Assembly: GCF_015832195.1 (NCBI RefSeq)
Contig: NC_052030.1
Span: forward strand, 11,241,439 to 11,305,438
Direction of reading: 5' to 3'
Length of the DNA stretch: 64,000 bases
Origin: Motacilla alba alba
Lineage: Eukaryota; Chordata; Aves; Passeriformes; Motacillidae
The notes under the pieces are model-generated. The model was given only the letters and a program-made list of their open reading frames with translations, did no database searches and was not told the DNA's origin. The position numbers were made by a program, and so were the translations under genes. The first letter of the stretch is position 1; each line of letters opens with the position of its first letter. Shown here in pieces: positions 1 through 53,700 of the stretch.

Positions 1-2
1 AG

Positions 3-41033
<41,031 letters not shown>

Positions 41034-41820
41034 TCGCTTCCTAAACAATTTTGCAGAAATGTAAGGTTGTTTTGTTGCGTGCATGTGTTTTTAGCAACAC
41101 ATCTACCAAAACTTCTGCATGTATCGTGTAAAGATTCTTTGCTTTCCCTTAAAAACAAAACTCATTGTGTTCTCTGTGGAAGAAAATGTGTGGTACCATT
41201 AGGACTTCATGATACAGATGTACAAACGTGCAATATAGCTTACCAAGTCGGAACTCTCTCCAGAGAAGTTGGGTTTCTGTGCTGCATGGAGAAGAGTTTG
41301 GTTATCCTTGAACAAGAATTGCGGAGCTGTCAGCCGATTTCCATACTCCTGTATGTACAATGTCAGTTTATACAATGTACAATAGCAGATAATGCATGCC
41401 TTGGGTTGTAGACGGATCTCTCTCTGTATTGTATCATCCCAACATCCTACTCCAACAGCTTCTGTACAATGCTCTCCTATTTATAAACCCATGGAAACGA
41501 TTTCAGATGAATGTTAAACCGTAAGCCTCCACTTCATACCGTTGGATTTTTTTATCATCTGTGCAAATCGACCTCTTTTGCACTGTAATGTAACTTATTT
41601 AAATCTAAGGCAGTAAGACAGATGTTGGTGCAATACAAAATATCGTGATGCATTTATCTAAAAAGCAACGACGACGTAGCCAGTTCCCACAGCTGCATGT
41701 GCGACCTTTAGAAGTTGTAAATAAGATCAATTGTCTATTGACATGCTGACAGTAAAGGAGCATCACACCTAGTTTCATTTGTATCAGGTAAATAAATTTA
41801 TTCTACAAGACGTGCTCGGC
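41034..41820 (+). other. ATP2A2: 3' UTR of the SERCA2a transcript
   Basis: About 0.78 kb of AU-rich sequence after the SERCA2a stop, ending near AATAAA at 41791. It includes a Pumilio-type word UGUAAAUA at 41716-41723. The end is inferred from the signal and the GTGTT-rich downstream element. Confidence 0.75.
41791..41796 (+). terminator. ATP2A2: poly(A) signal AATAAA (SERCA2a 3' end)
   Basis: Canonical hexamer in GGTAAATAAATTTATTC, with a GTGTT-rich element about 30 nt downstream. It is likely the distal 3' end of ATP2A2. Confidence 0.7.
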
Positions 41821-42102
41821 GTGTTATTTGATGCACTTTGTTTCCTGCAGGTCCGTGCTTGGGCGCTGCAGCGCGCTCTTATTTTAATGCCAGGATGCCA
41901 CTTTTAGCACCAACACCATTGCAATCTTTCCTCCTAGAACTATGCAGATGCAGCTGCTCCTCGGCAGTGTTGACCTCCTCGCTGGTGTGATTTCCTCTGT
42001 CCAGGGGCTTGTGTGTGTGTTTAAGGGACACTGTCAAGTACTTTGATCACTCAGTTTTTTTAAAATGCTCCATTGTTTGTAAAATCCCTCTGAGAAACGT
42101 AA

Positions 42103-42108
42103 AATAAA
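42103..42108 (+). terminator. possible distal poly(A) signal
   Basis: A second AATAAA 312 nt downstream of the first, followed by a T-rich stretch near 42130. It could serve as a minor distal site or be chance. Confidence 0.3.
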
Positions 42109-42629
42109 CAATTCTTTCCCAACTACATCTTAATTTTTTTTTTTGTCCTTTTTTATTTTCTAAATTGCCCCTGCCTGAAGTAGCTCCTGGTCTCTTCCCT
42201 TTCTCTAGGCAAGAGGAAGATGAGCCAGATGCGTTTGCTCCAGCACGAGCATCCTGCTGGGAGTGCCTGGCACTTTGGGCTCACTGCCTTCCCCAGACCC
42301 GGGGCTCCTCTGCCTCGAGCTCACATGGCTGCTGCTGGGCAAGGCTAACGCGCTCCCAGGGTAAAAGCTGGAATTTCCAAGCGTCCTGTAATGCTCTGCT
42401 CCAAAGCCCAGCCACCAGATTTTGTTTGGAGTAAGAGACAGCTTAGGAATGTGTTTTACATTAAATGTAATGCCTCAGCCTGCAGCCCCTGATAGCAGCA
42501 CCCTGCTGGCAAACAGCGTTATCCAAATGAGGTGACACGTCTGAGACCCTTCAAACGCAGCAGTGTGAGGTTTAAAAATACAGGGGTCGAATTCCATGCT
42601 CCAGCAGCTCTATAGGATGGAGGAGGGTG

Positions 42630-42860
42630 CCTGAACGCATCGGGCTGAGCTGCTGGCAGCTGCTTCCTACTATGGTAGTGCTGTGCCGGGCAGGCCGAGC
42701 CCTGCTGCTCGCCCCGGGGCTGTCAGAGCCTCCCTTATCTCCCCCGGCTCTTCCCGCAGCCGGATTTAGAGCCGGGCCCGGCACACACGGCCGGCGCTGT
42801 CAGCACCGCTGCAGGGCAGCCTCAGCGCCTCCCAGGGACACCTGAGCTCGGGGCAGGTGG
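42630..42860. promoter_or_regulatory. isolated CpG-rich patch downstream of ATP2A2
   Basis: About 17 CpG in about 230 bp with high GC (for example GCCGGGCCCGGCACACACGG), in an otherwise CpG-poor intergenic region. No known gene starts here. Confidence 0.4.
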
Positions 42861-45800
42861 GGGAAGAGCACCTCTGGCCTTTCAGAGCCTCAGCCTGCCT
42901 GGGAAAGCGTTTCTCAGAGCTCGCTCCAGCCCGGCTGCTCTCCTGCCCCTTTTTCTGCGTGTGGAACTTGTCCCCAGCAGCCAAAGGAAAGCTCAGCCCC
43001 GATGGGAAGTGGTTATTCAGCACCCAGCTGGTGCTGCTGTCACAGCGAGCTGCATTCCTGGCTGGTGAGCGGCTCCTGAGCCAGCTCACACCAACTCACC
43101 CCTAAACGTTTCTTTAAATGATGATCTGCAAGTTTAAGCAGAATGAGTCCCCAGCTGGAGTGCAGCCATGTGAGGAGAACGTGATGCTCAGTGGGTTGCC
43201 AAGGTGCTCAGTGCGAGAATATGTAAGAGATGCTGAAATAAACAGCTTCATCTTCCCCCTCCTCCTCCTCCTCCCTGCAAACCCCCAGCTCTACAGCAGC
43301 ACATGGATGAGCCCACTGAGAGCACACAGAAACCACTGCCATAGCCCAAGTTATGAGGCATTGTGGACACATTACACTAAACTCCAAATCCAGAGGGCAG
43401 GCAATAGCCCTATTTTTACCTCGAGGTGAATGTGAGTGTGATTAGAGCCCACATCCACCCCCAGGAGAGTGGGTGAGAAATGAGAGAAGCTCTGAGCACC
43501 TGAAGAGGTTTTCTAAGAGATCTCATCCCAACACTTTACCCACGTGGAGGAGCAGAGAACACTCTGGGCATCAATTTATCAGGGCCCAGGATTTTACCTC
43601 ACATCCCAAAGCATCACCCTATTTGCCACAGTGCTGTTTTGATGGGGTGATAGGTGAGGAAAAGGAATCTGATCTCCAAACTCACAAAGTCCTTGGCCCC
43701 TCTGGAAGCTCTTGGAAAGGGAGGCTTGTACAGAGTAAACATCCACTGGGGACCCACTCCCACACCCCAGACTTTGCAAAGCAAAGGCCAGGCTCAACCC
43801 TGCGAGTGAAAATACAGATTATTCTTTCTATTTTGTTGTCCCATCAAGTGATAGGGACTGGCCAAAGGACTTTCCTTAATATATAAATTGTTACACTGAA
43901 GTTCCCCAGGTGAACATTTCATTTTTTCCCTCTTTGCACCAAAATAACTGTATTTTATTATCAATTTCCTTCCCAAACACCCAGTCTTATATACATCCTT
44001 GCCTCCTCTTGGCCAGCTTCCAAAGGACAGAGACTATTTGGTTTGAAATCATAGGTTTACACTGAGTTTAAGCCCTCCTAAGGTCACTAAATTTAAGACC
44101 CATGGAGACTGCAGATCTGGGTTTTTTAAACATATTTGGTTGTGGTATGTTTGTGTAACTTGAGGCAACAATGGCATACACAGCTTTTCAGATTTCCTTA
44201 CCACTGAGGTCTAAATGAGGGAATAAGGTTTGCTGGATCAGAAATCCTGCTCCTGCCCTGCATGGATCAGTTTCCACATCACTGGGTCTCCTGAAAAGCA
44301 AGAAGGGAAGAATCACCACACAAAGAGGCTTAATGAGGAAGACAGTTACTGAAAGGGGAAAAAAAAGTCCTAGTTAATCAAAAATCTCTCTGTAGTCAGC
44401 AGCAGCAGCAGCAAAAGAAGCACCTCAGTTCAACAGAGAACACTGATACTGGCCAGCAGTCCTCAGTCCCTGCTTTATTTCTGCTTCACAATTCCTGAAT
44501 TCCCATGATCCAGAAATCCTCAGAACTAGAAACCCTGCCAGTATTGCAGTGTTATCAGCACATGATAGGAGTAAATGCATTATTCAGGCAATTTCTAACC
44601 CCACCATAAATGTGTGCTGCTTTCAGACTGGTAAATTCAGCCTTTTAGCCCTTAGCCAAGTCTGTGCAGTGTTTGAAGAAATTCTGTCCCTTTCCCATCA
44701 CTTCCTGTCAAAGCAGGAAAGAGTTAAAAGTTAGTAATGAAATATGTGGTTTAAATTCAAGGATTTCAGGCAAACAGGGGCACTCTGCCCTTAGCCAGCA
44801 CCTCAGACACACCAACACTTCACAGTACAGCTGGATGGCAACAGATCTCCTGCCTCGTGTCCCAAGTGTTTCCCTTCCATCACTGATCTAACACAGGCTG
44901 AGCTTCAGTTCTTGGCTTTGTGATCTTTTCTTCTCGGTGCAGAGCATGTGATCGAGGCAGGGAATGAGGTCAGCTGCTCATTAAGGGCTGATTGTTATAT
45001 TCCCTGAACTAAATGCCTGTAACTGCACTGGAGAGTGGCAGACCTCTGCAGAACCAGGGATCACATCCTAAAATTAAAGCAGTAATGAAGGCTCATTAAT
45101 AGGCAAGCAGAATCCCTCCAGAATTCTGAAGTGAGGGCCAAATATCTCTCTCTATACAATCTCAACACGTATGGCACCTCCAAGTTCCAGAGCCACAGTT
45201 CAACTCTTAGCAGAGATCACACACAGCTCCCTAAGCCCAACGCAGCAGGTACTCACCAGGCTTCACCTGCAGACTCTCACAACTTCCCATTTCCAGCAAG
45301 GAACCAAATTCTCAGGAAACCAAAGCTGTGAGGATACAAATCACTTTTGACAGCCATCTCTAGGTGTTCTGTGCTTGTTTGCTCAAGCTGCACCCAAGGA
45401 CTCATCCTGAAGTAGTTTTAGTTTCCTGCCTGTTCTAAAAGCAGAGATTATCAGATTATCTACAAACACACTACAGAATGGTTTCAGAACTGTGGCTCTC
45501 CAGTTTCCTCTTCTATGTAAATACTTCAGAGAAATGTCCAAAGCCAGTGGTTTCCACCTGAAATGAATGACCTATTCAAAGGAACCGTTAGAATGAAATG
45601 GCTGAAAAATACAGCACATACCTCAAATATTCCTCATCAATTAAATGTATCCTGTCTTTAGTTTAGTAACACAAACAACTCAATTTTCATTCTCAGCAGA
45701 GGTCTGGAATACAACTAGAAAGCTAATGCAGCGACCCAGCTTTCAGCTGGTGAATGCTGAGTGTGAGGAGAAAGCAAAGCTTTTTCATATAAAAATAGAT

Positions 45801-45952
45801 GCTCTGAGTATCTTGCACGTTTTTTGTGTTAGGAGACACGTGATGAGCTGAAATCCATTCACAGCATCCCACAGCAACAGCAAAGAGATGAAGAGGACGA
45901 GGCCTCTCATCTGCCAGAGAGTCATTAATGAAATATTTGCTCTCCCTGAGAT

Positions 45953-46012
45953 GTCACACATTTGGTGAATCTGTCACACATTTGGTGAATCTGTCACACA
46001 TTTGGTGAATCT
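45953..46012. repeat. tandem repeat, three perfect 20-bp units
   Basis: The unit GTCACACATTTGGTGAATCT occurs three times without a mismatch and no spacer. Perfect identity suggests recent expansion. Confidence 0.95.
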
Positions 46013-46966
46013 GCTAACTGGAAGAGCAGGAGCAGCCCATGCCAGGCCAACTGCCAGGACAGCTTTGCTTTGCTGCTCTCCCCGACCACCTTCAGGGAAC
46101 CATCACTCAGTTTGGTATTGTGGAAACTCTAAAGCCCACAGAATTCCAGAGAGAGCAGACAAGCAGCTGTTTTCTTTTCTCAAATGGATGAACTATTGGA
46201 CTCCTCCTGGGTAAGCCACGACACACCAGAACATTTCCAAAACAGACAATAATCTGCCTCTTTTGTTGTGCATTTTTGATACAACATCACAGAGGGATAT
46301 TTTACCCTTATCTGCCTTTCAGGGAGAAGCTTCTTTTCCATGTCTTGTGTTTGTAACAAACAGCCATTTTTCCTCCCACTGATACTCAAAACTATTTTTT
46401 TTTAGCTTTCTAAAAAGTCTGTGTGCTCCAGCATACATGTGGTAACAAAATAAATACAAAAGGAATTAAACTCTTGATATAAAGATTATAAAACCACATT
46501 TTGGTAATGACTAAGGAAATCAGAACTGTAAGAAAAATAAGTAATTCCTCTTCCCACACATCAAGCCCACAGAACTGAAACAGTTTCTAGATTACCCAAA
46601 GCAGTTCACCCTTGAAACGCTGAGGTTGGAAATTTGTACATGAAGCAAATTTGCTTCAAAAGGTGAGGGAAAAAGACATGAATTCAAAAACTACCTGAAA
46701 AAGCCAGGACGTATATAAACATGGAAAAAACAGGACAATATGTGTATTTGCATAATTTAACATTTCTCCAGCAGTGCAAGGGAAGAGGGATTAATTCTTT
46801 TTATAGCATTTTAAATGTCAGAGCTGTACACAGAATGTAAAGTGCTTTGAGTCACTGCTGCAAAACCTTCCAGGAACATACTGAAATAAAACTAAACTGC
46901 ATTTTAAAATAAATGCTCATGCACAGACTTAAAATTGCAGGGTTTAGCAAGGGTTGAAGAAATTAC

Positions 46967-46972
46967 TTTAAT
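46967..46972 (-). terminator. ANAPC7: candidate ANAPC7 poly(A) signal (ATTAAA)
   Basis: No minus-strand AATAAA is seen in the 1 kb after the ANAPC7 stop. This ATTAAA, about 0.6 kb after the stop codon, is the best candidate I find, so the 3' UTR would span about 46950-47575. Confidence 0.3.
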
Positions 46973-47575
46973 TCTCCACCATTGGCTCAATTCTGTACAC
47001 AGAGAAATCAGCTACAAAAAGTGTCCAGCAAGTCCAAGTTGCCCATCGTCCCAAATTTATCCTGGACAGCACAGGTAATGCCCTAGAAAAAGACAAATTA
47101 ATTCAACAAACACAGCAAAAGGGAAGTGCTGCTTTCAGCCACACTCGAGTAGCTCCCCCAGACTCAAATGGCTGCACACAAATGAGCGAGGCCTTCCCCA
47201 CAAAGGAGTACAAACCACTGTATTTACAACTCGCCCAAGCACACCCAGCCCTGGACAGAACTCAGACATTGTTCTCATCACAAACGAGAGGCTCATTACA
47301 CACCTCAGATTCTGATGGTTTTGGTTTTAGCAGGAATTTTTCAAAATGAAAGTTGCAAGTAACGCTGGATGCAGTTAGTCCCTTACACTTAATAAATAAG
47401 AGGCATCAAGAATCTGGATCCACAGTATTGAGATGCACAGAACTATAAATTGGTTTCAGAGTCCATTAAAACAAAAAAAAGTCCTTTGTTACTGAAAAAA
47501 AGAATCGTTCCTGTTCTTCTAAGAAGAGTGGCCCTAGCGGTGTGTCCAAGTGCCAAAACAAGCAGCAGGAGGCTT

Positions 47576-47765
47576 TTACTGCATCCCAAACCACTGCTCT
47601 TGATCTGCCCACTGAGCTGCTTCACTGTCACTGCCTTCCAAGTCCCCCTCTTCTCCACTTCCCTCCATGTCATCCACATCTTCTTCCTGGGTGGCATCTG
47701 TTGGACTTTCCTCTTTCTCCATTTTCTGCAGTCCTTCCAGTGACTTCTGATCGTTTGGATCCAAA
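47576..47765 (-). CDS. ANAPC7: ANAPC7 exon 11 (terminal coding)
   Basis: 190 nt, residues 503-565 plus TAA: LDPNDQKSLEGLQKMEKEES then the strongly acidic tail (VDDMEGSGEEGDLEGSDSEA) ending QEQWFGMQ. Acceptor TTCAG. Confidence 0.97.
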
Positions 47766-50700
47766 CTGAAGAAAGGAAGAAAAATAAAGCATTGTCTTGA
47801 AACTTTTTTCTCTTTGTGGCCTCGGTGTAAAGAGTAACAATAAAATCTCATCCTGCTGTCTGCACTTCCTGCTTAACATCATCAGGAAGCTTATTTTAGA
47901 TGATGATGCAACTTCCCCTTGAGCTGCTGTAACACCGAGTCTTAAATCTCTTTATAAAACAGTTCTGATCCCCAAGAACACGTTTATCTAAACATCCCAC
48001 TCTTCCAGAAAACTTAGTCACCTCTCCCAACAATGCTAATTATGAAGTAACATGAAAGCAGTAAAAATTTAAATGACTCTGACTAAATATAATCTAAGCA
48101 GGCAAAAACCAGCTGACCCATTTAAGCTATGCAAGTTTGCAGGGGACATGAAGTGCTGGGTTTAAGGCAAATTGAAGATGCTGCAATCAAAATATGGGAA
48201 TATTTTTAAAAGTAACACCCTAAAATAGCATTTAGATTATGTTAAGTTGAATCATACTATTTAAATTTATTGAACAGCTCATTTTTATATGTACCTTCTA
48301 ATGGATCCTAAAGTCTGACTATAAAATAATTAATAACTATAAATAATTCCATGCCTTAATCCTTTTGTTAGGCAAGGAATCACAAGCCTAGTGACATATT
48401 GAGCATTAATACAGTCCCTACATTTTGCACCTCTCCGTTTGAAATCTCAACACCAACCAGTTCATGAACAGGGTGTCATTTGTGTGGTTTTGTTATTTGA
48501 AGGGAGAGTGATACAAAGCCACCTCTGACTCTCATCCTGATCAATCAGCAGCTCAACTTTCTGCTCAGTGGAGCTGATGCCTGGCTCTCATAAACCTGCT
48601 GCGTGCCAGGGGTGCTGTACCTCAGGGCTATGCTGTACTGGTCCATGGCTTCCTGGTACTCGTTGACAGCCACCAGGAAGTCGCCCAGGATGCGGTGCAG
48701 GACACAGTCACTCTGGTTGGCCAGGGCATTCCTCAGCAAGGCAATCCCATCTTCATACTTCTGCTCTCTGCCTGTTCACAGGCAGAAATGCTGCTTTAAT
48801 CAATAGCTGAGACAAAGCTGTAAAAACCACAGCGTTCACGGTCCTCCCAACACAAGGCTGTTTGTCCCTCTAGAGCTGCCAGTAGAGCAGGGCTCTACTC
48901 CTTGCAAGATTAACTCTAAACAATGACTTTTTGTTGCAATAGCTGTCACATTCACAATTACATCTACTTTGAAGTCAAAACACTTTGTTTGCAATTGATT
49001 TAAGTGTTATATCAGCTGCTGGATGCAATTAATGCCTGTGATGCTTCCCTCAGGACAGAACTGGACTGTCCCTGGGCTGTATCATCACTGTCACATCCTT
49101 CACATGGATGTGGCTCCAGAACACCCTGCCAGGTACAAGGGTATCTTTCAACAAACCAACACAGGGGCAAAAGGAACTTACTGAGAAGTTCTGCTTTCTT
49201 TACCACAGCTTTAATGTAGTCAGGTCTTTGTGTGAGAGCTTTGTCCAGCAATGTTTTTGCCTTTTCCTGCGTGACTGGGTCCTCCAGGCAGACGGTGGCC
49301 AGCAGGGTGAGGGTCTGTGCGTTTGCCCCCAGGGTTTTGTACACGTTGTTTGCCATCACCATGGCTTCACGGATGCTGTTGGATGCCAGGTAACACTCGA
49401 TGAGACCTGGTGGCATCAGAGGGAAACACTTCAGGGCTGGAGTCAGCACCACAGGCACTCAGCCCTCCACTATTATCTGCACTTAGCAGCACTCAGGTGC
49501 TGAACAGCTGACACTCCAATAAGCAAATACAAATTGCAATTGGGAAAGTGAATCTATGCTTGTCAACGTACTCATTCTACAGATAATTGACTTGATGTTT
49601 ATTACTGGTCAGGCACTGAAAAAAACCTCCAACCCTAAGTACCTCATCTAATGTTTTTGTGCTGAGAGAATTAATACCTCACCAGGACTCTTCACTACTG
49701 TTGAGATCAGCCAGATTTAAATATTTAAACAAATACAACAAAACAAAGCTCCCAGCAGAACTAACCATCAGTTACCATCATCATCCAAAAGTGAGCTGCT
49801 TAAAACACCCAAGTTTGTTTACCCTCAGACTAAACAACACAAAAACCAAGAAAACCCCTTTTTGAACATCATTCTCACAAACCCACGCGTCCTCTCGCAT
49901 CCCTCCCGGATCACAGCGTAGGTTTTGGGGTAACAGGAGGAAAGAACTGCTGTCCACTCCCTGCCTCACCATCAGCAGAGAGCAGCCCGGGGCTCGCTCA
50001 CCCTCGTAGCAGTCGAGGCGGCAGGGCGCCAGCCTGATGGCCTCCCTGAAGTGGATGATGGCCTCCTGCACCCGGCCCATGTTGCGCAGGGCAGCTCCCT
50101 TCAGCAGCAGGGCCTGCACGCTGTTGCTGTTCAGCTGGATAGCCTTGGCTCCCAAGTACAAGGCACGGGAGTATCGTTTGCTGTAGAAACTGTGACACCT
50201 GCAGAAAAAGGAGAGGGACTGTAAACACACACTGCCTGCGGTGCCTGCGCGCAGTCACGGGGGTTTTGAACTTCTGGTATTTGAAGTTAAGAAAAAACTT
50301 CCTCAGAAATTTAAAAAAACACAGTATTGTCACTGTCATATTTTCTGAAAAATCCCTTCGCCAGGATTTCTTCTCCTGGGAAGCTGAGAAGCCTCAGAGA
50401 AAAATGAAAACAATTTTATCTGCTTCTCCTGTGTTTTGCTGCTTTAGAATGTGGTTTGGACATTGTTTACCAACTGGTCACTGTTTGATTGGTTTCATGT
50501 TAATTGTTTTAACTTAATGACCAACCACAGCCAGCTGTGTCGAGACTCTGGAAAGAGAGTCACGAGATGCATTATTATTCTTGTTAAACCTTCTGTAAGT
50601 ATCCTTTCTCTATTCTTTAGTATAATCTAGTTTAATATAATATAATATCATAAAATAATAAATTAGCCTTCTAAGAACATAGAGTCAGATTCATAATTTC

Positions 50701-53700
50701 CTCCCTTTGTCGGGGGACCCCGAAAATACCACACAGTATAATAAAACTGTTGCTATTTAATATATTGTTGGTATTTCACAGGTGTGTAACTCTAAATTTA
50801 ACATACAGAAAAAACCCACAATAGATATTTGCAGAGAGCTAATATAAATTACCCAGGAACAGAACAGACAGGATAGAAAAGCACCCTCTGAACAAAGCAA
50901 GCTGAACCCACTGTGTCAGCTGTGACCCACCACATTCAGCAAATCCAGAGCTGAAGGGAGAAAGGAAAGAGAACTCACCCAGACACCACCCAGGGCTCTG
51001 CATGCTGGTCAGAAATGTTGAAGAGCCGGCAGCCCAAGTTCTCCACATCCTCCAGCCGACCCTCACGTGCCAATAAATAACCGTAAACATCCATTCCTAA
51101 AGAGACACGTTGGAGGATCAATCCTCAAGAAACAGAAAGTTCATTCACAAGGAAAAAAAGCCACAAAACCCACAAACACCTACTTTAAACTGTGCAACTA
51201 CCTAGAAGGGTTCAAGACATGCAGGCTCTGAATGGCAATTCTGAGCTGAAAGTTGGGTATACAGTATACAATACTCCACTGCGTGTGGCTGTTACTCCTC
51301 AGGTCAACCTTCTCTCAGGATTTACTCACCTTTTATTAGGTAAGGATCCAGCATTTGTGCTTGTTCAAATTTTAGGATAGAGTTTTTATTGTCTCCGGCT
51401 CTGAAGTACAGGTCTGCTAAGCTCCCCAGCAAGTCCACATTATCCCTCAGCAAGGACTTCTTCTCTAAAGAGCTTACAGGGAAAATAAATGCCTGTTATT
51501 TATAAATGACATTTGGAATATCACTATAGGTAAGAATTTAGATAAGATTTGGTTGCAGCACGCTCTTCCAACTCTTACCAAATGGTGTTGATTGCTCTGG
51601 TGTTGTCTCCAGTGTGCACAAAGGCATATGCCTTGATCCACACAGAGAGCCAGTCCAGGTTGGGAATGCTCTGGATTATGTTGATGGTCATGGAGGCCAC
51701 TTCTGCTCCCTTCACCGACAGCGAGAGCAAGCCTGTTGAGAGGGGTTCCCCCATCAGTGTCAGCCCCCCAAAACTGATTTGATACAAGCTGTGTGAGGGG
51801 CAGAAACTCCATCCCCGACAAGCACAAACTGCTGATTACAGGGCTTGTTACAATTCCTGTAACGTGGGTATGACATGCAAATGCAAGGCAGTTACAGAAG
51901 GGCAATTCAAAGTTTAACAGGGCAGAACTGCAGTGACAGAGTGCAGACACCCACCCAGGATGGCATCCAGGGCCAAGGGACACTGCCTCAGCACCTCTTT
52001 GTAGCTCGTCACCGAGGAGCGCTCCTGGCCTGCCTTCTTGTAGAGGTTTGCCAGCATCATATTGATCTGCAGACAACAGAAACGTGGGGACAGTGCAGTG
52101 GGAGAAGGAGAAAGAGCCACTAAGAAAGGTCACAACTCTTCTCTGCCTCTGCTCTGGGCAGCAGACAACACAACCTGCATTTCTGAGAACACTCCAAGGT
52201 GCCACCTAGGACAAAATGGAAACTGAGGCTTCCTTCTGAGCACAGAAATAAAATCCTCATTCTTTTGTAGGTGCACAGTGCAGCTTGGAATTGTGTTTTG
52301 CAGCAAAGAAGTCGAAAGATGGGCGAGTGCACAATGCCAAGAAGGATCTGCACATCCATTAATCAGCCCCTTCCAGGAATCTCTCTGTCCATGGAAGTGT
52401 TTGAATTAACTCAGCAAGTCAGAGAGAGATTCCATTCAGCTTCTGAACGGAGCCATGACTGACCAAAGACCAGAAATTATCTGAGCCCCTCACAACACGA
52501 GTAGCTGTTTCTGCTGCAGCACCTCCATTTACTGCCTATAGAGGCAAACAGTTTGCTTTCCTCAGTCTTTTCTTCTTTTTCTGTTCTAGAAGTCGGTCAG
52601 AACACTGTGACATTAACCGGAGTTTAAGCCTGTACACTTTTAGGACAATTTAACATGAAACACAGCTGACTGATCTGATGTGTTAATCTTTTAAGCCCTT
52701 CTGAGTAACAGAGCCAACGAGCAAAGACTCCACAGATTTGGCACTGCAGACCACAAAGGGATCTAAATATTTAACATTATCTAAACTGTTGTTGAAAAGG
52801 ATTAAAGGATTTTAAAAGATGGAGCACTAGCAAACCTTCTACTTGCCAAAGACTCCAGCCTCTCAAGGATTTGGCACTGCTGCAACTATAGAAAAAGTTA
52901 ATAAAGATGCACAAAACATTTACCTCCTCACATTTTTTCTTTAAATTCTTTCTAACAGAGGAAATACAAAATCCGTATGATTTTAAAGAAAAGGATCCAA
53001 ATTTAAAATTTGGAAATTTTTAAATTAGGAAATTAAAATTAGCTAATTTAAAATTAGGAGATACTACCAAACAATATTTAACTAATGAAAAAGACATAAT
53101 GCCATTAAACCTACACAATGTTCTGCCCTAGGGATATACTGACCACAAGGCTGTGACAAAACCCTGCCAGAATTCACCTTTGGAGTTCTCTGCCTGGAAG
53201 GAATCCCATCAAGAATAGCAATGGCATCTTTATCTTGCTTCAGCATTGTGTAACACTCAGCCATTTTGTATTTCACTTCAATTTCTGACGGCAAACACTG
53301 AAACAAAAAAGAAAATATTTAAATATGATGTTGGTTTAATCAGGTATGAAAATTTTAATAAGGTTACTCATAAATATTTATGCTGTGTTGAAAAATAGCT
53401 GGTGAATGTAAGCTAACAATGCAGCTCAGTGCTAGTTCATACTGTTCCTGTCTTCAAATTACAAGTATGATGTACACACAGAGAAAAATCTCATGCTGGA
53501 GACCATTTTAAGTTTTGCATTAGAAAACACCACAGATATAATCAAACTAATTAGCCTTAAATGCCACATTTGTTTGACATGACAAATGCACAATCTAAGG
53601 TGGTTAAGAGACATGTAAAGGTGGTGCTCAGGGATGTGGTCAGGGATGCACTTGGCAGGGATTCAACCTCAAGGATCCTTTCCAGCCTCAGTGACTCTGA

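Larger units (their letters stand above)
42130..46950. other. intergenic region between convergent ATP2A2 and ANAPC7
   Basis: No gene recognised. It contains an isolated CpG-rich patch (about 42630-42860), a short (CCT)n/(CTC)n stretch near 43254-43272, a short (GCA)n run near 44398-44412 and a 3 x 20-bp tandem repeat at 45953-46012. The rest is unique-looking, AT-leaning sequence. Confidence 0.7.

Noticed and set aside
42103..42108. AATAAA downstream of the SERCA2a end as the start of another transcript's 3' end
   Set aside because: No gene precedes it other than ATP2A2, so it was kept only as a low-confidence distal site.
50328..50733. Possible full endogenous provirus in ANAPC7 intron 7
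   Set aside because: Only one LTR lies between the two CAGTAT duplications, with no gag, pol or env sequence, so it is a solo LTR.
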